Positions 32,925 to 45,114 are shown, counted from the first letter of the stretch. The stretch: DNA of 64,000 nt from Mya arenaria (GCF_026914265.1 NC_069135.1:64036738-64100737), one strand, 5' to 3'. Notes: generated by a model not told the origin, from the letters alone. Numbers and translations: made by a program.

Positions 32925-34490
32925 TTTAGTTCCCTGGCTGATACTGCCCCCCCCCCCCCTAAGGTTACACCGAACACTTCCCTGGCTGATACTGTTCCCT
33001 ATGGTTACACCAAATACTTCCCTGGCTGATACTGCCCCCTAAGGTCACACTGAATACTTCCCTGGCTAAAACTGCCCCCTATTGATACACCGTATACTTC
33101 CCATGCTGATACTGCACCAATGGTTACACCGAATACCTCGCTGACTGATACCGTTCCCTTTGGTCAACTGAATACTTCTCTGACTGATTCTGCCCCCTAT
33201 GGTTACACCGTATACTTTTTCTGACTGATACTGTTCCTATGGTTACACAGTATACTGCCCTGGCTGATACAATGCCATATGGTTACACCATATACTTCTC
33301 TGATTGATACTGACCACTATAGTTACACCGTTTACTTCTATGACTGATACTGCCCACTATGGTTACACCATATATTTCCCTGGCTGAAACTGCCTACTGC
33401 TCCACTATGGTTACACCATGTACTTCTCTGAATGGTACTGGCCCCTATGGTTACACCATGTACTTCTTTGACTGAGACTGTCCCCTATGATTAAAACGTA
33501 TTATTCACTGGCTGTAACTGCCACCCCCCCTATGGTTACACCGTATACTTCTCTGGATTATACTTTCCCTATGGTTACACCGTATACTTCTCTACGCTTA
33601 TACTTCCCCTATGGTTACACCGTAAACTTCTCTGGCTTATACTGCCCCGTGTGGTTATATTGTATATTTCTCTGGCTAGTGCTGCCCCCTATAGTTACAC
33701 CATATTCTACTCTTGCTAAAAATGCCCCCTACGGCTACATCGTTTACTTCTCTGACTTATTCTGCCCCCACCCCCTATGGTTATATTGTATATTTCTCTG
33801 GCTAGTGCTGCCCCCTATGGTTACACCATATTCTTCTCTGGCTGATAATGCCCCCTAAGGCTACATCGTTTACTTCTCTGGCTTATACTGCCCCCTATGG
33901 TTATATTGTATATTTCTCTGGTTAGTGCTGTCCCCTATGGTTACGCCATATTCTTCTGTGGCTGATAATGCCCCACAGGCTACATTGGTTACTTCTCTGG
34001 CTGATACTGCCCCCTATGGCTACACCATGTATTTCTCTGAATGATACTACTCACTTTGGTTACACCATATATTTCTCTAATCGACTTTTTCCCTTATAAT
34101 TACACCATATACCTCTCTGACTGATACTGCCACCTTTGACTACACCATATACTTCTCTGGCTGATCCCCTATGATTACATCATATATTTATCTGACCGAT
34201 TGTCCCCTTATAATTACACCATATTCTTCTCTGACTTATACTGCCCCCTATGGTTACACCATGTACTTTTTTGAATGATACTACCCCCTATTATCACTTT
34301 TTAGATGCCCATCTAGAAAAAGCAGCTGATAATCATAAAAAATAAAAGGAATGATGGGCGGAACTAAGTAGGAATTTCTTCTCTGACTGGTACTGTCCCC
34401 TATGATGACGCCGTATACTTCCCTGGCTGATACTCCCCCTATGATGACGCCGTATACTTCCCTGGCTGATACTTCCCCCTATGAAGGTTG
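32925..34490 (+). repeat. ~40-bp minisatellite array
   Basis: About 37 units of the type GATACTGCCCCCTATGGTTA, then CACCGTATACTTCTCTGGCT, with a 40-bp period (anchors at about 32963, 33003 and 33043). It opens with a C homopolymer (about 32947-32959). A non-repeat piece at 34290-34375 interrupts it before the last units (34380-34490). The 123-codon frame at 33487-33858 is a by-product. Confidence 0.9.
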
Positions 34491-35130
34491 TTTCTTCATA
34501 AAGATACTCTGTTTGTGATTATTAAACTCATGAGAGAGGGCTAAAGTATTTTAGAGTCTGTGTGATCATTGAAAAATAATGACGGGCGGAAAAAAAGTAG
34601 GGAAAGGGGGATCGGAATCAAACTGCTTTTTACGTCTTATTGGGTGTGTTTCAATTACTATAAAACCAAGATTTTGTAAAAGAATTACGGTATTCTGATT
34701 TCATTCAAAACGTGTTTTTAAATTCAAATTCATGTTCAAAACAGAGGCTTAATCGGAATATGCTTTTAAGTATGATTTTATTTTATATCATTTGAGTAAA
34801 CAACATTTTTTATCACCAAAACTAAGTTATAAGTTTCAAACACTACACTCGGCACGTGTAGTTTATTATATTAATTATGTTCATACAATTTCCTTAGTTC
34901 AGATTTGAAAACGACCCATGAATATGTATTATAAAGCTTCAAATATCTCTTTGCGTACATGCCGATGCTATATTTTGTTAATGCATCCAAGTTCCATCAA
35001 GATCATGATACATGCGTTTACTATGAACAGATCTTAGTTTGCAAAATGATGAATTATAGTGATGTGGATATAAATTAAGAAACACTAGTGCAAGTAGTTG
35101 TTCAACAACAGTTCTTTTGCGATATTCCAG
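34491..35130. other. Spacer before the NHL remnant
   Basis: 34540-34620 repeats a GACGGGCGGAA...GTAGGG motif also seen at 34350. The remainder is AT-rich. It may be the decayed intron of the truncated NHL gene that follows. Confidence 0.4.
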
Positions 35131-35992
35131 CCTTAAACCAGAGCCGTACAGACCTGAGCCAATCCCTGTTTAGCAAGCTTCCTGACATCCCAGTGAAGGC
35201 ATCAACAGACAACCGGGACTGCTTCCTGAACAGTTTGGCCCTCTTGCCAAGGGACAGGCTCCTACTGACTGACTTCAACCTTAACTCAGTAATGCTTGTG
35301 GACACCACTACCAACAAGATGGTGTCCCAGGTGAAACTTCCAGGTTGTCCGTGGGACCTGTGTCTCCTGCCCGGGGACAGGGCAGCTGTAACTCTGCCTA
35401 AGGAGAAAAAGATACAGTTCGTATCTACTCAGGGAAATGTCACACTACAGGAAGTTGTTAATGTAGATGGAGAATGTCATGGAATAGATTTCTGTGATGA
35501 CAACCTGATAGTGTCCTCTACCAACCCAGCCAAGGTTGTGTTGATTGACATGAAGGGAAAGGTGAAGAAGAGTGCGGACAAAGACAGCAGTGGAAAACCT
35601 TTGTTTCTGTATCCTGAGTATCTGACAGTGACCAGAGAGAGCCAGACTCCTCCAGTCATATATGTCACAGACTGGGGCACCAGCACCATAACCAAGCTGA
35701 GCATCACACTAGAGGTGCTCCAGACCTACAAAGACCCGATACTGATGAGATTACCACATGGTCTAACACCCGTGGGGGACAACCAGCTGCTCGTGTGTGG
35801 GGGTAGCACTGACAACATCCTGTTACTGGACAATTCACAGGCGAGATGACCCAACTGATGGGGAAGAAAGAGGGGATAGAGGGTCCATACAGTGTGGTTT
35901 ACTGTCCATTTGAGGAGATGATATTTGTTACCTGCAGTCCAAATAACAGACCTGAAATCGAGAATTTCGTGAAATGCTTCAAAGTCGCATAA
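35131..35992 (+). pseudogene. Orphan NHL exon with frameshift
   Basis: Homologous to exon 3 of genes 1 and 2 over its full length, including a preserved acceptor (GATATTCCAG, ending 35130) and the opening (A)LNQSRTDLSQSLFSKLPDI. Blades such as KKIQFVSTQGNVTL, DDNLIVSSTNPAKVVLID and DNQLLVCGGSTDNILLLD are intact. Near 35830 a small deletion shifts the frame, giving a stop at 35849; homology continues in another frame to TAA at 35990-35992. No exon 1 lies upstream within reach (a 40-bp array intervenes). It is probably a truncated duplicate, but the N-terminal 240 codons remain open. Confidence 0.85.
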
Positions 35993-36164
35993 CAATTGCA
36001 TTTACTTAAACATAAATTTATGTCATTGTTAAATACGGTATATGCATTTATAAAAATGCATATGTTTTCAAATGTTACTTATGTATCAATTGTTTTATGA
36101 TTTAATTATTTTGCCGATAGTTTAAATTATTGTTGAACTGCTGAAATAATAATTATACTGTTAG

Positions 36165-36285
36165 CTCTGGTATGCCAACAATTGTGCCTTACTGTTCACA
36201 GAAGAATATAACTTTTGTCACATGCAGTTATCTTGACAGATCTAAGACCCAACGGTCATTTAATATTTGTGAGTGTTTAGATATG
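36165..36285 (+). pseudogene. NHL C-terminal fragment
   Basis: A plus-strand stretch encoding PTIVPYCSQKNITFVTC matches the last blade of genes 1 and 2 (...VAYCSLKKMMFVTC). It lies about 180 bp beyond the previous remnant, so it represents a second truncated copy. Confidence 0.65.
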
Positions 36286-36349
36286 ATTTATAAGGTAACA
36301 ATCTTGTTATCAGTTGATATTTTCTATAAACGCATTTTTTGCTTAATTA

Positions 36350-36880
36350 TTCGCAGAGAAAGGAGAGTTATGCTCCTCACCCAAGCGTCGGCGTCTGCGT
36401 CACACCTTGGTTAAGGTTTTGCGTGTAAGCACATATAGGTTAATATCTCAGCAACTACCTGATGTATTGCATTGAGACATTATACAATGGTACTCAACCA
36501 TTGAATCTACTTAAATAACCAAGTAAGACAACTCTAGTTTGCATTAAATTCAAATAATGGCCCCTTTTTTATTCGACATAGAAATTCTGGTTAAGGTTTA
36601 CCATGTAACCACTTAACCACTATTGAGACTTTATACAATGGTATTCAACCACCCAACCTAATTGAATAACCAAGTTAGATAACTGTATTTTGCAAATAAT
36701 GGCCCTTTATTCTGGTTAAAATTTTGCATGTAAGTACATTTATGTAAATATCTCAGCACATCATGTATTGCATTAAAATCTAATCTAACAGTGATGTTTC
36801 GCCAAAACTTTTCAATCCTTACACTAAAAAAGCGGCGGAATAGTTGAGCGCGCTGTCTCTGTGACAGCTCTTGTTTTGCA
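36350..36880 (+). repeat. Dispersed element with ~190-bp internal repeats
   Basis: Begins near GGAGAGTTATGCTCCTC and CACACCTTGGTTAAGG, holds two to three imperfect repeats containing TTATACAATGGTANTCAACC and AATAATGGCCCNTTNT, and ends with GTTGAGCGCGCTGTC and GTGACAGCTCTTGTT. The leader/repeats/trailer layout and ending resemble abundant bivalve non-autonomous elements (memory-based inference). Confidence 0.55.
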
Positions 36881-37144
36881 AGTAGTTTAAAGTTAATCAA
36901 TCAAATCTGATCTTTGTTATACATGTGTATGTATTGATTTTAAATACGAGTGTCACTTCAAACTAAAAGCGGTTTGTTTAAACATGGAAATGATAAAAGG
37001 AATATAACGATAGTAATCTTTTCTTGTGACCTATAGCACGTCTTGTTCAAAGTAAAAACATGCAAATGCAAGGTTTGTTTAACTTGTTCTTGTAACCAAT
37101 GAGAGGTATTTTTTTTATGAAAAAAGCTTGAAATCGGCATCTGC
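36881..37144. other. Spacer
   Basis: AT-rich. 37045-37110 has weak similarity (CATGCAAATGCAAGG) to 61325-61400 ahead of the other duplicate. No gene. Confidence 0.4.
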
Positions 37145-39550
37145 TTAATTCTGTTGGGTAAAAATGCCCTGGTCTAATATCAAAATTCCCTGGAGTTCAG
37201 ACCAAATTCCCCTTGACCCAGACCAAACTCCCCCGAAGTTCAGACCCAAATCCCCTGGGAAGCCTCTTAGAAATATCTCATGTATGTAGATGAAACATTT
37301 GTCTCCAAATTCGTCCGAAGGTCTACAGATAACAGGCGTGTCCATGAAACTTCGAAAGTAATATTTAGATTTGAAAGTGAACAACAATGTCGTTTAAAAT
37401 GTTGTCGCTTCTTAATAATAAAGTTTCAAGCAATCAGCCTATTGTTGAAAATTCAAGAATTATCTAAATGTACAAAGTCAATGTCGGCAGATATTTCACT
37501 TTATTTCCATGGTCTTGTATGGATTCACAATCAAGTCAATTTAACACAGAAATACAGGGGCAACATCCATAAAGCTTCTTAAGATATATCTTAAGTCGCT
37601 TTCCTTGTTTCATAGTCAAATCAAAAGAAAAGTAGATGCGTTTTACCATAAATAACGAAATTTTAATAAATTGGTTGAATATCAAGCATTTAAGATATTT
37701 TCAATATTAACGTATTATATCATATAAGGGAGCTACATAAGTTAGGAAAATGACTTAAGTTAGGAAATGACTTAAGAAATTATATTAATATCGCCTCAGT
37801 AACAAATAAATGCAAAACATTATTTTTTGTATTACATGTATTATGTTTTTCAAAAGGAATCATTAACAGATTAAAACAAAAAATAATACTGTAACCAAAT
37901 TTTCAATAGCGTTATGAACACTTCACACAAAATTTATATCAGTTAAGAAAAGAGCTATTTTTGGAGCTCATGATAACGTTCTTTCTCCCTCCTCAGATAA
38001 GTAGATCCCAAATTTTACCATGCTAGAAATTCTTATCTTGCCCACTCCTTTTTTATTGTCATCACACAATTACCTCCCTTGTTGAAGACCGTTTTCTGTA
38101 GCATCATGACATCATGGAAATTTTGTCTTGTGGCAATATTTAAAAACCTTACTAATTATTTTTCGCTACAAATGGCACCATATGTTTTCACTCGTCATTC
38201 AAGAAATAATGCTGCACTCTACTCAGTACTAATTCAGGAACGATTTGACTATTAACATAATCTGAATCACTGCGCACATATCCATGACAACAATTAACTG
38301 TCACACATCTATACGCATTCGTTTTCACTACGCACAAAAAAGTTCCCACGATAGACGCTCATGTAAGTTAGGTTCATTCCAACCCTCGCACAGGGTGTTC
38401 TGTGGAAACTCGGTAAACCTCGTTTCTGGAAAACACCCTACGCCCGGGTTGGGATGAACCTATCTTACCCGCTCTCACATGGAAGATACTTATAAACATG
38501 TTGCAAGCGTTTTGTTCACATGTCACACAAATGTTTTGTTTCGATTTATGACCCTTTAAACATGTAAATGAGTCAATATTAAGGATCAATTTTAATTGAA
38601 CATTTTTCTTATTTACATTTATTCAAATTAGCGAATATCATAATGATAGTTTTTTATTAAGTATATTGTTATTGAACCAAATAACTTAAATAAAACTTGA
38701 ATAACAACAAAGTCAAAAAAACGTGTGACCATCATAAAAAAATTTTGGAAACAAAATAAGAACATAATTCGATTAAACAAATATAGTGTGTTATTAAAGC
38801 ATAGTCCTGTTAAAAGAAACTAAAAGATTTTTCAAGAAACTTGGGCCTGCAGATCTGTTTCATAGAATAAAGATACATGACAGCACATATGACCATGCCA
38901 AACTGATTTAATTTTTAGCGTCAAGCTCCTTTTTAAAAATCTACCAAATGCAGGAACAAACAAAGATGCGAAGAAAAATCAGATCTCATATCTTACAAAA
39001 ATGACCACGAAAGCAGGTATTACCAATGAACGTAATCATATACATATGCAGGTTCATTAAAACAAGTTAACCCCTCCCAGTATATAGTAATTGTTTTGAC
39101 CTGATAGCAAATTTCATGAAAATCATCTTATACATTTTTAGGTTCAGATAAACTTAGAATTTCCATATCAAGTTGGGATCCTGTATGTATCATATGAACA
39201 CTATCAATTATTGTAGAAATCTACCATGACAAAATATGTACATCAAATGCATGTTATAAAGTGCCATGCTAATGAAATACATCATAAACATAAGCAGGCT
39301 CACACATTTATACAAGTAAATATCTCTCCTTGTTTAATATATTATGATGAAACAAATTTTTGTTATTTAAGATATCAACCTCGAGAATATCTATTTTTTT
39401 TGCTTAATTTAGATTGCAGTAAATAAAACCTTGTCTCACTCTAAAAACCTTCCTATCCTATGATGCTAAACATTGAATCAATTTGGCCTGACCCAAACCA
39501 ATACACAAATTGCACATACTGTCATTATAATTTGCACTGCATCAAATATA
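37145..39550 (+). repeat. Segmental duplication copy A
   Basis: Collinear with 61850-63950. It contains GGAAGCCTCT, GGTCTTGTNTGGAT, CTAGAAATTCTTATCTTGCC, CTTGGGCCTGCAGATCTGTT and a final CAATTTGGCCTGACCC block, in the same order. About 330 bp at 37690-38015 is absent from copy B, and a palindrome at 38363-38468 is half deleted in copy B. An open frame at 39226-39426 is retained with the same length in copy B but has no recognisable domain. Confidence 0.85.
38363..38468. mobile_element. 106-bp near-perfect palindromic foldback element
   Basis: Left arm begins GTAAGTTAGGTTCATTCCAA and right arm ends TTGGGATGAACCTATCTTAC, nearly its reverse complement. The inner parts (GTGTTCTGTGGAAACTCGG against CCTCGTTTCTGGAAAACAC) also pair, leaving a TAAA loop. 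This is typical of a small MITE or foldback element. Confidence 0.75.
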
Positions 39551-39689
39551 CATGAAATGTTTTGATCTTGTTATCGTTTGTATTGTGTCAGCAGGTGCCA
39601 TAAAATATAAATAAGCATTTTAGAAAGTTGTGTTAAATTGTGATATGTTAAATGTATCGTTGCCATAAGTGCTTCAATTTTACGTTTAT

Positions 39690-39790
39690 AAGTGATTTCA
39701 AGTGGTTGATCTTTTCCCACGTTATCGTGACGTCATTTGATAAAACGTTTCCGGTTACAGTCGGGTCGTTCTATTTACAGAATGGGTAAG
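39690..39790 (+). promoter_or_regulatory. Promoter-like segment with a split start codon context
   Basis: A perfect cAMP-response-type octamer TGACGTCA (39729-39736) is followed by an ETS-like TTTCCGG, then TTTACAGAATGGGTAAGAAAG at about 39774-39794, in which an ATG is followed at once by a consensus donor (ATGG|GTAAG). Many short first exons look like this. No downstream exon was recognised, so the gene, if any, is unknown or lost. Confidence 0.35.
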
Positions 39791-39876
39791 AAAGGATAAC
39801 TAAAAGTTTTTCTTAAATATAATAAAGTTTATTTTTAACAATTCTTGAATCCACTATTGGTGAAAATATAAGTAAT

Positions 39877-39913
39877 GAATTGATGTCATTATCGGGGATA
39901 ATGACATCAATTC
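39877..39913. other. Perfect 17-bp hairpin
   Basis: Arms GAATTGATGTCATTATC (39877-39893) and its exact reverse complement (39897-39913) around a GGG loop. The outer sequence carries a second CAATTCAT complementary to the left flank. Confidence 0.9.
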
Positions 39914-40319
39914 CGCAATTCATTCCTTAAATGGCCTGACCCTATTCAATAAACAAGTTGCATAAATATAACAGTGTAACAGAGGATAATAATAATTTGC
40001 ACTGAATCAAATATGTAAAATCTAGGATACATGTAGAAACAACTTTTCAGCATTTTCAGCAATTAATGTACATGTATATCCATTCTCTTACCGACCCTTG
40101 GTAAAATGTTAATATGTATGCACGCATATGCTTTTTTAAAACTGGATCGTCTAATAACACACAAAACACGTCACATATTTAGAACTATAACATGTTTAAA
40201 CATTGCAAAACAATACATTAGCTGACTGTGTCTTTCAAAACTATTAGCGTGTTTTCCCTAAAGCATATCAATCATATAAATCTTTAAAAAACTATCTATA
40301 AAATAATGAACAGTGACCA

Positions 40320-40505
40320 GCGCATGACAACATGGTTGCTCGAGGTCACGTGCTAAACCAATCAACCGAGAGCGCGATTAGGGAGTACCCGTGCAACTCG
40401 GAAGAAAACGAGCACACAACCGAATGAGATCAATAACCAGATTCGGCTTGAAAATGCAGACATCGCGATTACGGCTATGAACTAGGCCACAAGTGCCCTA
40501 GTCCA
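40320..40505. promoter_or_regulatory. CpG-richer island with E-box and CCAAT motif
   Basis: Stands out from AT-rich surroundings by many CpG steps, a CACGTG E-box (near 40351) and AAACCAATCAA. It could be a promoter or a dispersed repeat. No linked exon was recognised. Confidence 0.3.
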
Positions 40506-42250
40506 AAAACAATAATAAATAAGACTTCTGTAGTAATCCCCATGTAAACAATAGTAAAATTATCCGCATTGCTGTTTTAAATATTCAAAACATTAAACAC
40601 GTTAAAAACAAAAGGAAGCTATTCGAGAGTTTACTTTAAGTTATAGTGGTTTGTGTATAAGATATTATAATTTAATCACAGAATTAGACATTTATATAAA
40701 CTCTTAATATGTGTTAATGATACAATGAAAAATACAGGGACAAGCCCCGTGGTCAAAATTTCGAATATAAACAATATAAGGGGAACACAGTAAAGGCCGA
40801 AACCACGCAGTCGTAAATACACCACAAAGAGACGACATATGCATTAATAAATGATGGGAGAAAATCGCATTGGAACAATCAGTAAACATGAGTTTACTGG
40901 AACACGAGTAAACCGGGGGTGAAAACCTGTTGCACATGTCGATCTTGGCTAAGTATATAATTCTACAAACATAAATATGAAATGAACGTTGAGTTTAAAC
41001 TAATTAAATTTCTTAGTTCTTGACCTGGAAGTCATTATTTTCTTCTTTTTTTTTTGAAATTCTGAAAATTAATATGTTTTCTCCAATTTATTATAACAAA
41101 TATAATAATCAGAATATTTCCACAGTTTAAATTAAGTATTGTTTTCTTAAGATATTCGAGTGACCATTGGAAATAATATAATTAAGGTACAGTGAAAGTG
41201 CCTAGTTTTCGTAGTGGCGGACCGGGATTTGACATTAGCGAAGAAAGGAGCCCGAAATTAGGACAAACAGCCCCAAAGTAGCCAGAAATAGGCTCCATAC
41301 ATGGGATTTGTATTTAATTTTGAGCCTAATGTTTCTTTTCAAGTTTGCGTCGACCTGTATTTAACAGGGTATAGGATGGGTTCACGTCAACTAATTATAC
41401 GGGAATTCCGGATCCGCTAATAGTTCTGAATGAATGATCGTTATTGAAATTGAAATAAAATTAAGTCGAGATAATAAATTAAATTCGAAAGTAAAGAAGA
41501 GCTATAACAGAAGTGATGGATACCCACGATGGTATTAAATGTACTTGACTAAGGCAAATATTGAATATAAAATTCTTACTAGGTGTTTATATATAATAAG
41601 AAGGATATCAATTCTAATTGTCCCATGATCATCTATATGAGGGATTCCAATTTCGCCGATATGCTAAAATTAGATTTAATGGTAAGGTCTTACTTTAGCA
41701 ACTGATAAACATTAAAGAAACATTAAAAAAAAACATCGCCTCAAGGGCACCGTCTCATGCCGTCTCGCGCAGAGACCTAAACCCAGCTATGCGATTGGTA
41801 TTGACATTGAAGCATTACAACTAGAGTGTCGTTTTATGGTGGCCATTTTATCTTTGCATGACAATTATGGACTGAACAAAAAACTCTGTTAAAAGTAAGG
41901 CTTAAATAGCAAAACTTACAATTTTCAGAGGCACGCGTAGAAATTGAGGCCAATAACTCACGTATGGTGTGTAATGCGTCGTTATAAAATAATAGTAACA
42001 ATGCAAAGATCTTTTAAAAACAAATCATGAAAATCATGTTATGGACTGGACATAAACCGATATGATAAGCAACACGTCATCTTCTAATGATTTTAATAGT
42101 GACCAATTACTTCGAAATGACATATAAAGTGAATGGCAAAGTCATGGGAGCAGGCCGGACGGATAAAAGTGGCGACGAGTTCGATTCAAATCATGTCCTA
42201 CATTACTTTGTAAAGCCTATGCAGATGTATATCTAACAATTGTAATTGCA
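40506..42250. other. Intergenic, mostly nothing recognised
   Basis: AT-rich. 41130-41250 holds the first of three local copies of a TTCTTAAGATATTCGAG-type repeat (see 43665 and 45115). The remainder has no recognisable gene. Confidence 0.5.
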
Positions 42251-42254
42251 TATT

Positions 42255-42490
42255 CGGGGTGGATGCAGTCCCCGGAAAGAAGGCACCCAGGCTGCACGAC
42301 CAGTTTCTGGCCTCGCGTTCAGCATGCCTTGGCAGCAGATTGGACGAATATCCTTCCCGATGCATTCTGTCCCGTCTGCAATAAGTTCCTGTGTACCAAC
42401 TGTGTTCGGGTATATAGGGATATGAAAACAGTCAAAACCAACGGCCTCCAGGACTAGCATACAATGTCTTTTCATCATTTCAATAAAAGA
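42255..42490 (+). pseudogene. B-box gene exon 1 fragment, broken
   Basis: Matches the first ~75 codons of genes 1 and 2. The start codon position reads GTG in GTGGATGCAG instead of ATGGATGCAG. A frameshift follows at about codon 10-35, then DAFCPVCNKFLCTNCVRVYR (B-box 1) and NGLQD with a stop replacing the next Lys codon. Similarity ends near 42485. It lacks B-box 2, coiled coil and NHL, so it is a truncated relic. Confidence 0.8.
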
Positions 42491-43660
42491 GCAACAACCA
42501 GATAGTTTCAAAATCGGCAAATACATTACGTTTAATAGCCAAGCATAGAATTGTCAAAACGAGCTAGTATGGGGCCGATAATTTTTAAAATCATTTTACA
42601 TGATTAAAATAATATTTCCACGCGGTCCCAGCTTTGTTTATCCCCATAAAAATAGCACGTACTGATTTCCAGTTTATAGTTTGTATATTTAGCGTGTGAA
42701 AGTCATATGATTAGTACAGCTACATTTACCGTGGTAAACAACACAGTAAATTTCGAATTGGAAAAATACGCTAAAAATGCTAGAGCATGGTCAGATCGTG
42801 GATTTGAAGTTAGATTTGGCGTAACTTAGGAATATTACTGTTTGAACTGCACCATTCTCTTAGAACCCAATTTTATATGATTTAAAGTATTGGAATGTGG
42901 GTACTCCCACAGGATCATTTTAAAAATTTCTATTCCGAAATGTGGAGTTTTGGGTGTGTTTTTCAACCTATATCGAATTTTGTTCTAAACTAGAACGATT
43001 TAGTGTGACCCGGGTATCCACCCGCGTAAAGATACATCTGTCGTTAGCTGTGCATTTTAGACAATTTTCTTTTTTTCTTGCATTTGTATCATCTGGTAAA
43101 TGAAGCGCATCAAGATAAATTTACCTTGACAAATTCTGGCAATTAATGAGAAATGAATTTAAGTATAAAATGTATCACATGAAAAATAATAATACCTAGA
43201 CAAAATGTGTATTTATTAGCAAAGAAGGTAGGTATAATCGCATAACCGTGGAAGGAATATGGCACAGCAAAACGCTTAACGCAAATACTCGTATTGATAT
43301 CATTTAATTCGAATGCGACTTAAAACAACAACAAAATCCATCATTTATTGTTTATATCGGGTCGGTCTTATTTGGTATGCTAATAAGTATACTTCTCTAT
43401 AGAACAAGCATGCATAAGTCAAATAAACACTTAAATGTATCAGTGGATTCATGATGGTTAACGGGTGGTGCTTAAACCTTAAAATATGCCTATTAAATCA
43501 GCGATCGTTATACGATAACCATTACTTCATTTGGCAATATATAACGGACCATGTGATACCGGAATTGATTATCTGATCTGATTGATCACGCAGTCCGGTA
43601 TAAACTTTATCAGGGTACCGGATACCGCGTTATAGTACCACCCATGATAATCTCCCTAAT
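42491..43660. other. Intergenic
   Basis: Nothing coding seen. 43555-43640 contains CCGGTAT-type short motifs related to repeats at 45320-45470 and 55045-55130. Confidence 0.5.
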
Positions 43661-43664
43661 TTTT

Positions 43665-43880
43665 TATCAAAGAAGTTTAATACTACTTTCGTTTATGAAG
43701 TCACATGAAATTCGTTGACACTTTCTCTCCAAACAGCGAATATCAAAATCATTGGCGACAACCACATAATAAAGTAATGAGTTGTGTACTTAAGATATTC
43801 GGGTAACTATCGAAAGGACTAGCTTTCAACAGTCGACAAAAGTAAGTATAAAATAATGTTTGCGTTTCTGAGGGGCGGTG
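43665..43880 (+). repeat. Local ~200-bp repeat, copy 2
   Basis: TACTACTTTCGTTTATGAAG, GTACTTAAGATATTCGGGTA, CAACAGTCGACAAAAGTAAG and GTATAAAATA occur in the same order as at 45115-45310; 41130-41250 has the central part. Confidence 0.7.
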
Positions 43881-44490
43881 CCAGGATTTAATGTTAGTAA
43901 ATGCGCACCTGGGGCAGTCATAATATGCCGATTGCAGATACTTTTATATCAGTGGACATTGTTATGTTTATATGTGGTCAACACCAAAATCTAATGAAGA
44001 CTATTGGCATCTATCTATATGGACCTGAACTTGGGGTCAAAAATAAGAACGTGCAGCCCGGCTTCACCAGAAACGAATAAATAGGCTCCGAACTATTTTG
44101 GGTATTGGATCGTCTTAAAATATTTTAACCACTTTCAGTCTGAAATAAAAATATTGTTGTTTGTGTATTCCAAAGATGGTCGTTTGGATGGTTTAGTGGT
44201 AGGTTAGTGATGGTATAAGGACGTTGGAACGTCCAAGGATCCGCAAGTGTTTCCAATTTAATAATTATTGTGGCCATAAAACGAATAAGGGCCATACCTT
44301 GGTAAGAACTTGATTAGCAACAAACAGCATCCGGTATAAGTTTGCAAATCCAGTTTACTTGCAAACTTAGATTTTTTGTTATCTTAGATATCAACTTCAA
44401 AAGCGACACATAGAAAGTTTGCCCATTAAATAAGAAATATTTTAAGTAAAATTAAAAAAAAAGTTTTAAGAAATATGAAAATTTTAATTC
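43881..44490. other. Intergenic, nothing recognised
   Basis: AT-rich sequence without a gene or recognised repeat. Confidence 0.45.
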
Positions 44491-44499
44491 CAAAATTGA

Positions 44500-44885
44500 T
44501 TTCTCCCGTTGGCCACCAATTGGATTTTAGGTCCCCAGCGGGGTTTTGGCAAACTTCAATTGGAGAATTTTCCATATGAGCCGAAACGGGGGAAAAAATC
44601 AGCAATTTGAAAAAAATCAAATATTACAATTTGGAACAGAAAATTACATTTCTATGTATGTCTGTAGTACTAGATTCATAAACATAATTAAAATCTAATA
44701 AATAATCAAAAATTATGGTTTTGTAAAAGCGGCTCTCCAATTGGGAAAAATTCCAATTGGAGAATTCCACAGTCAATTTCCATTGATAAAAGCCACCAAT
44801 TGGAGATCACAGAAGTTGGTCATCACAGAAGTTGGAGGAATCACCAGTTGGAGATTTCCACCGTATAACATCTGCTGGGGAGAAA
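44500..44885. repeat. Clustered CCAATTGGAGA motifs
   Basis: CCAATTGG/CAATTGGAGA occurs about six times within 370 bp, with CCCCAGCGGGG and CATCACAGAAGTTGG repeats. It looks like a short degenerate repeat or decayed MITE pair. No gene. Confidence 0.45.
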
Positions 44886-45114
44886 TAAAGTTGGGATACA
44901 TACAAGTCATGATATTATTGCTCATTAATTTAATATTGTAGATTATTCAAGAAAATAACATTGCAAGATGTTACCTGATTTCAAGTATTACATCGGTGTT
45001 TTCACTTGTGACGTTGTGTGCAATCTAAAACAGTGATCTTATATACAACTGCGTCAGATTTGCGAATTATTTATCCTTTTCTGAAGCCTTGTGGTCCTAG
45101 ATGCTCGAAAATAT

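Noticed and set aside
33487..33858. 123-aa Tyr/Pro-rich protein
   Set aside because: Reading of the 40-bp minisatellite; period not divisible by three and no flanking coding signal.
44160..44260. Possible tRNA-like or SINE promoter (GGTTTAGTGGTAGG)
   Set aside because: No matching B box or cloverleaf could be built around it.
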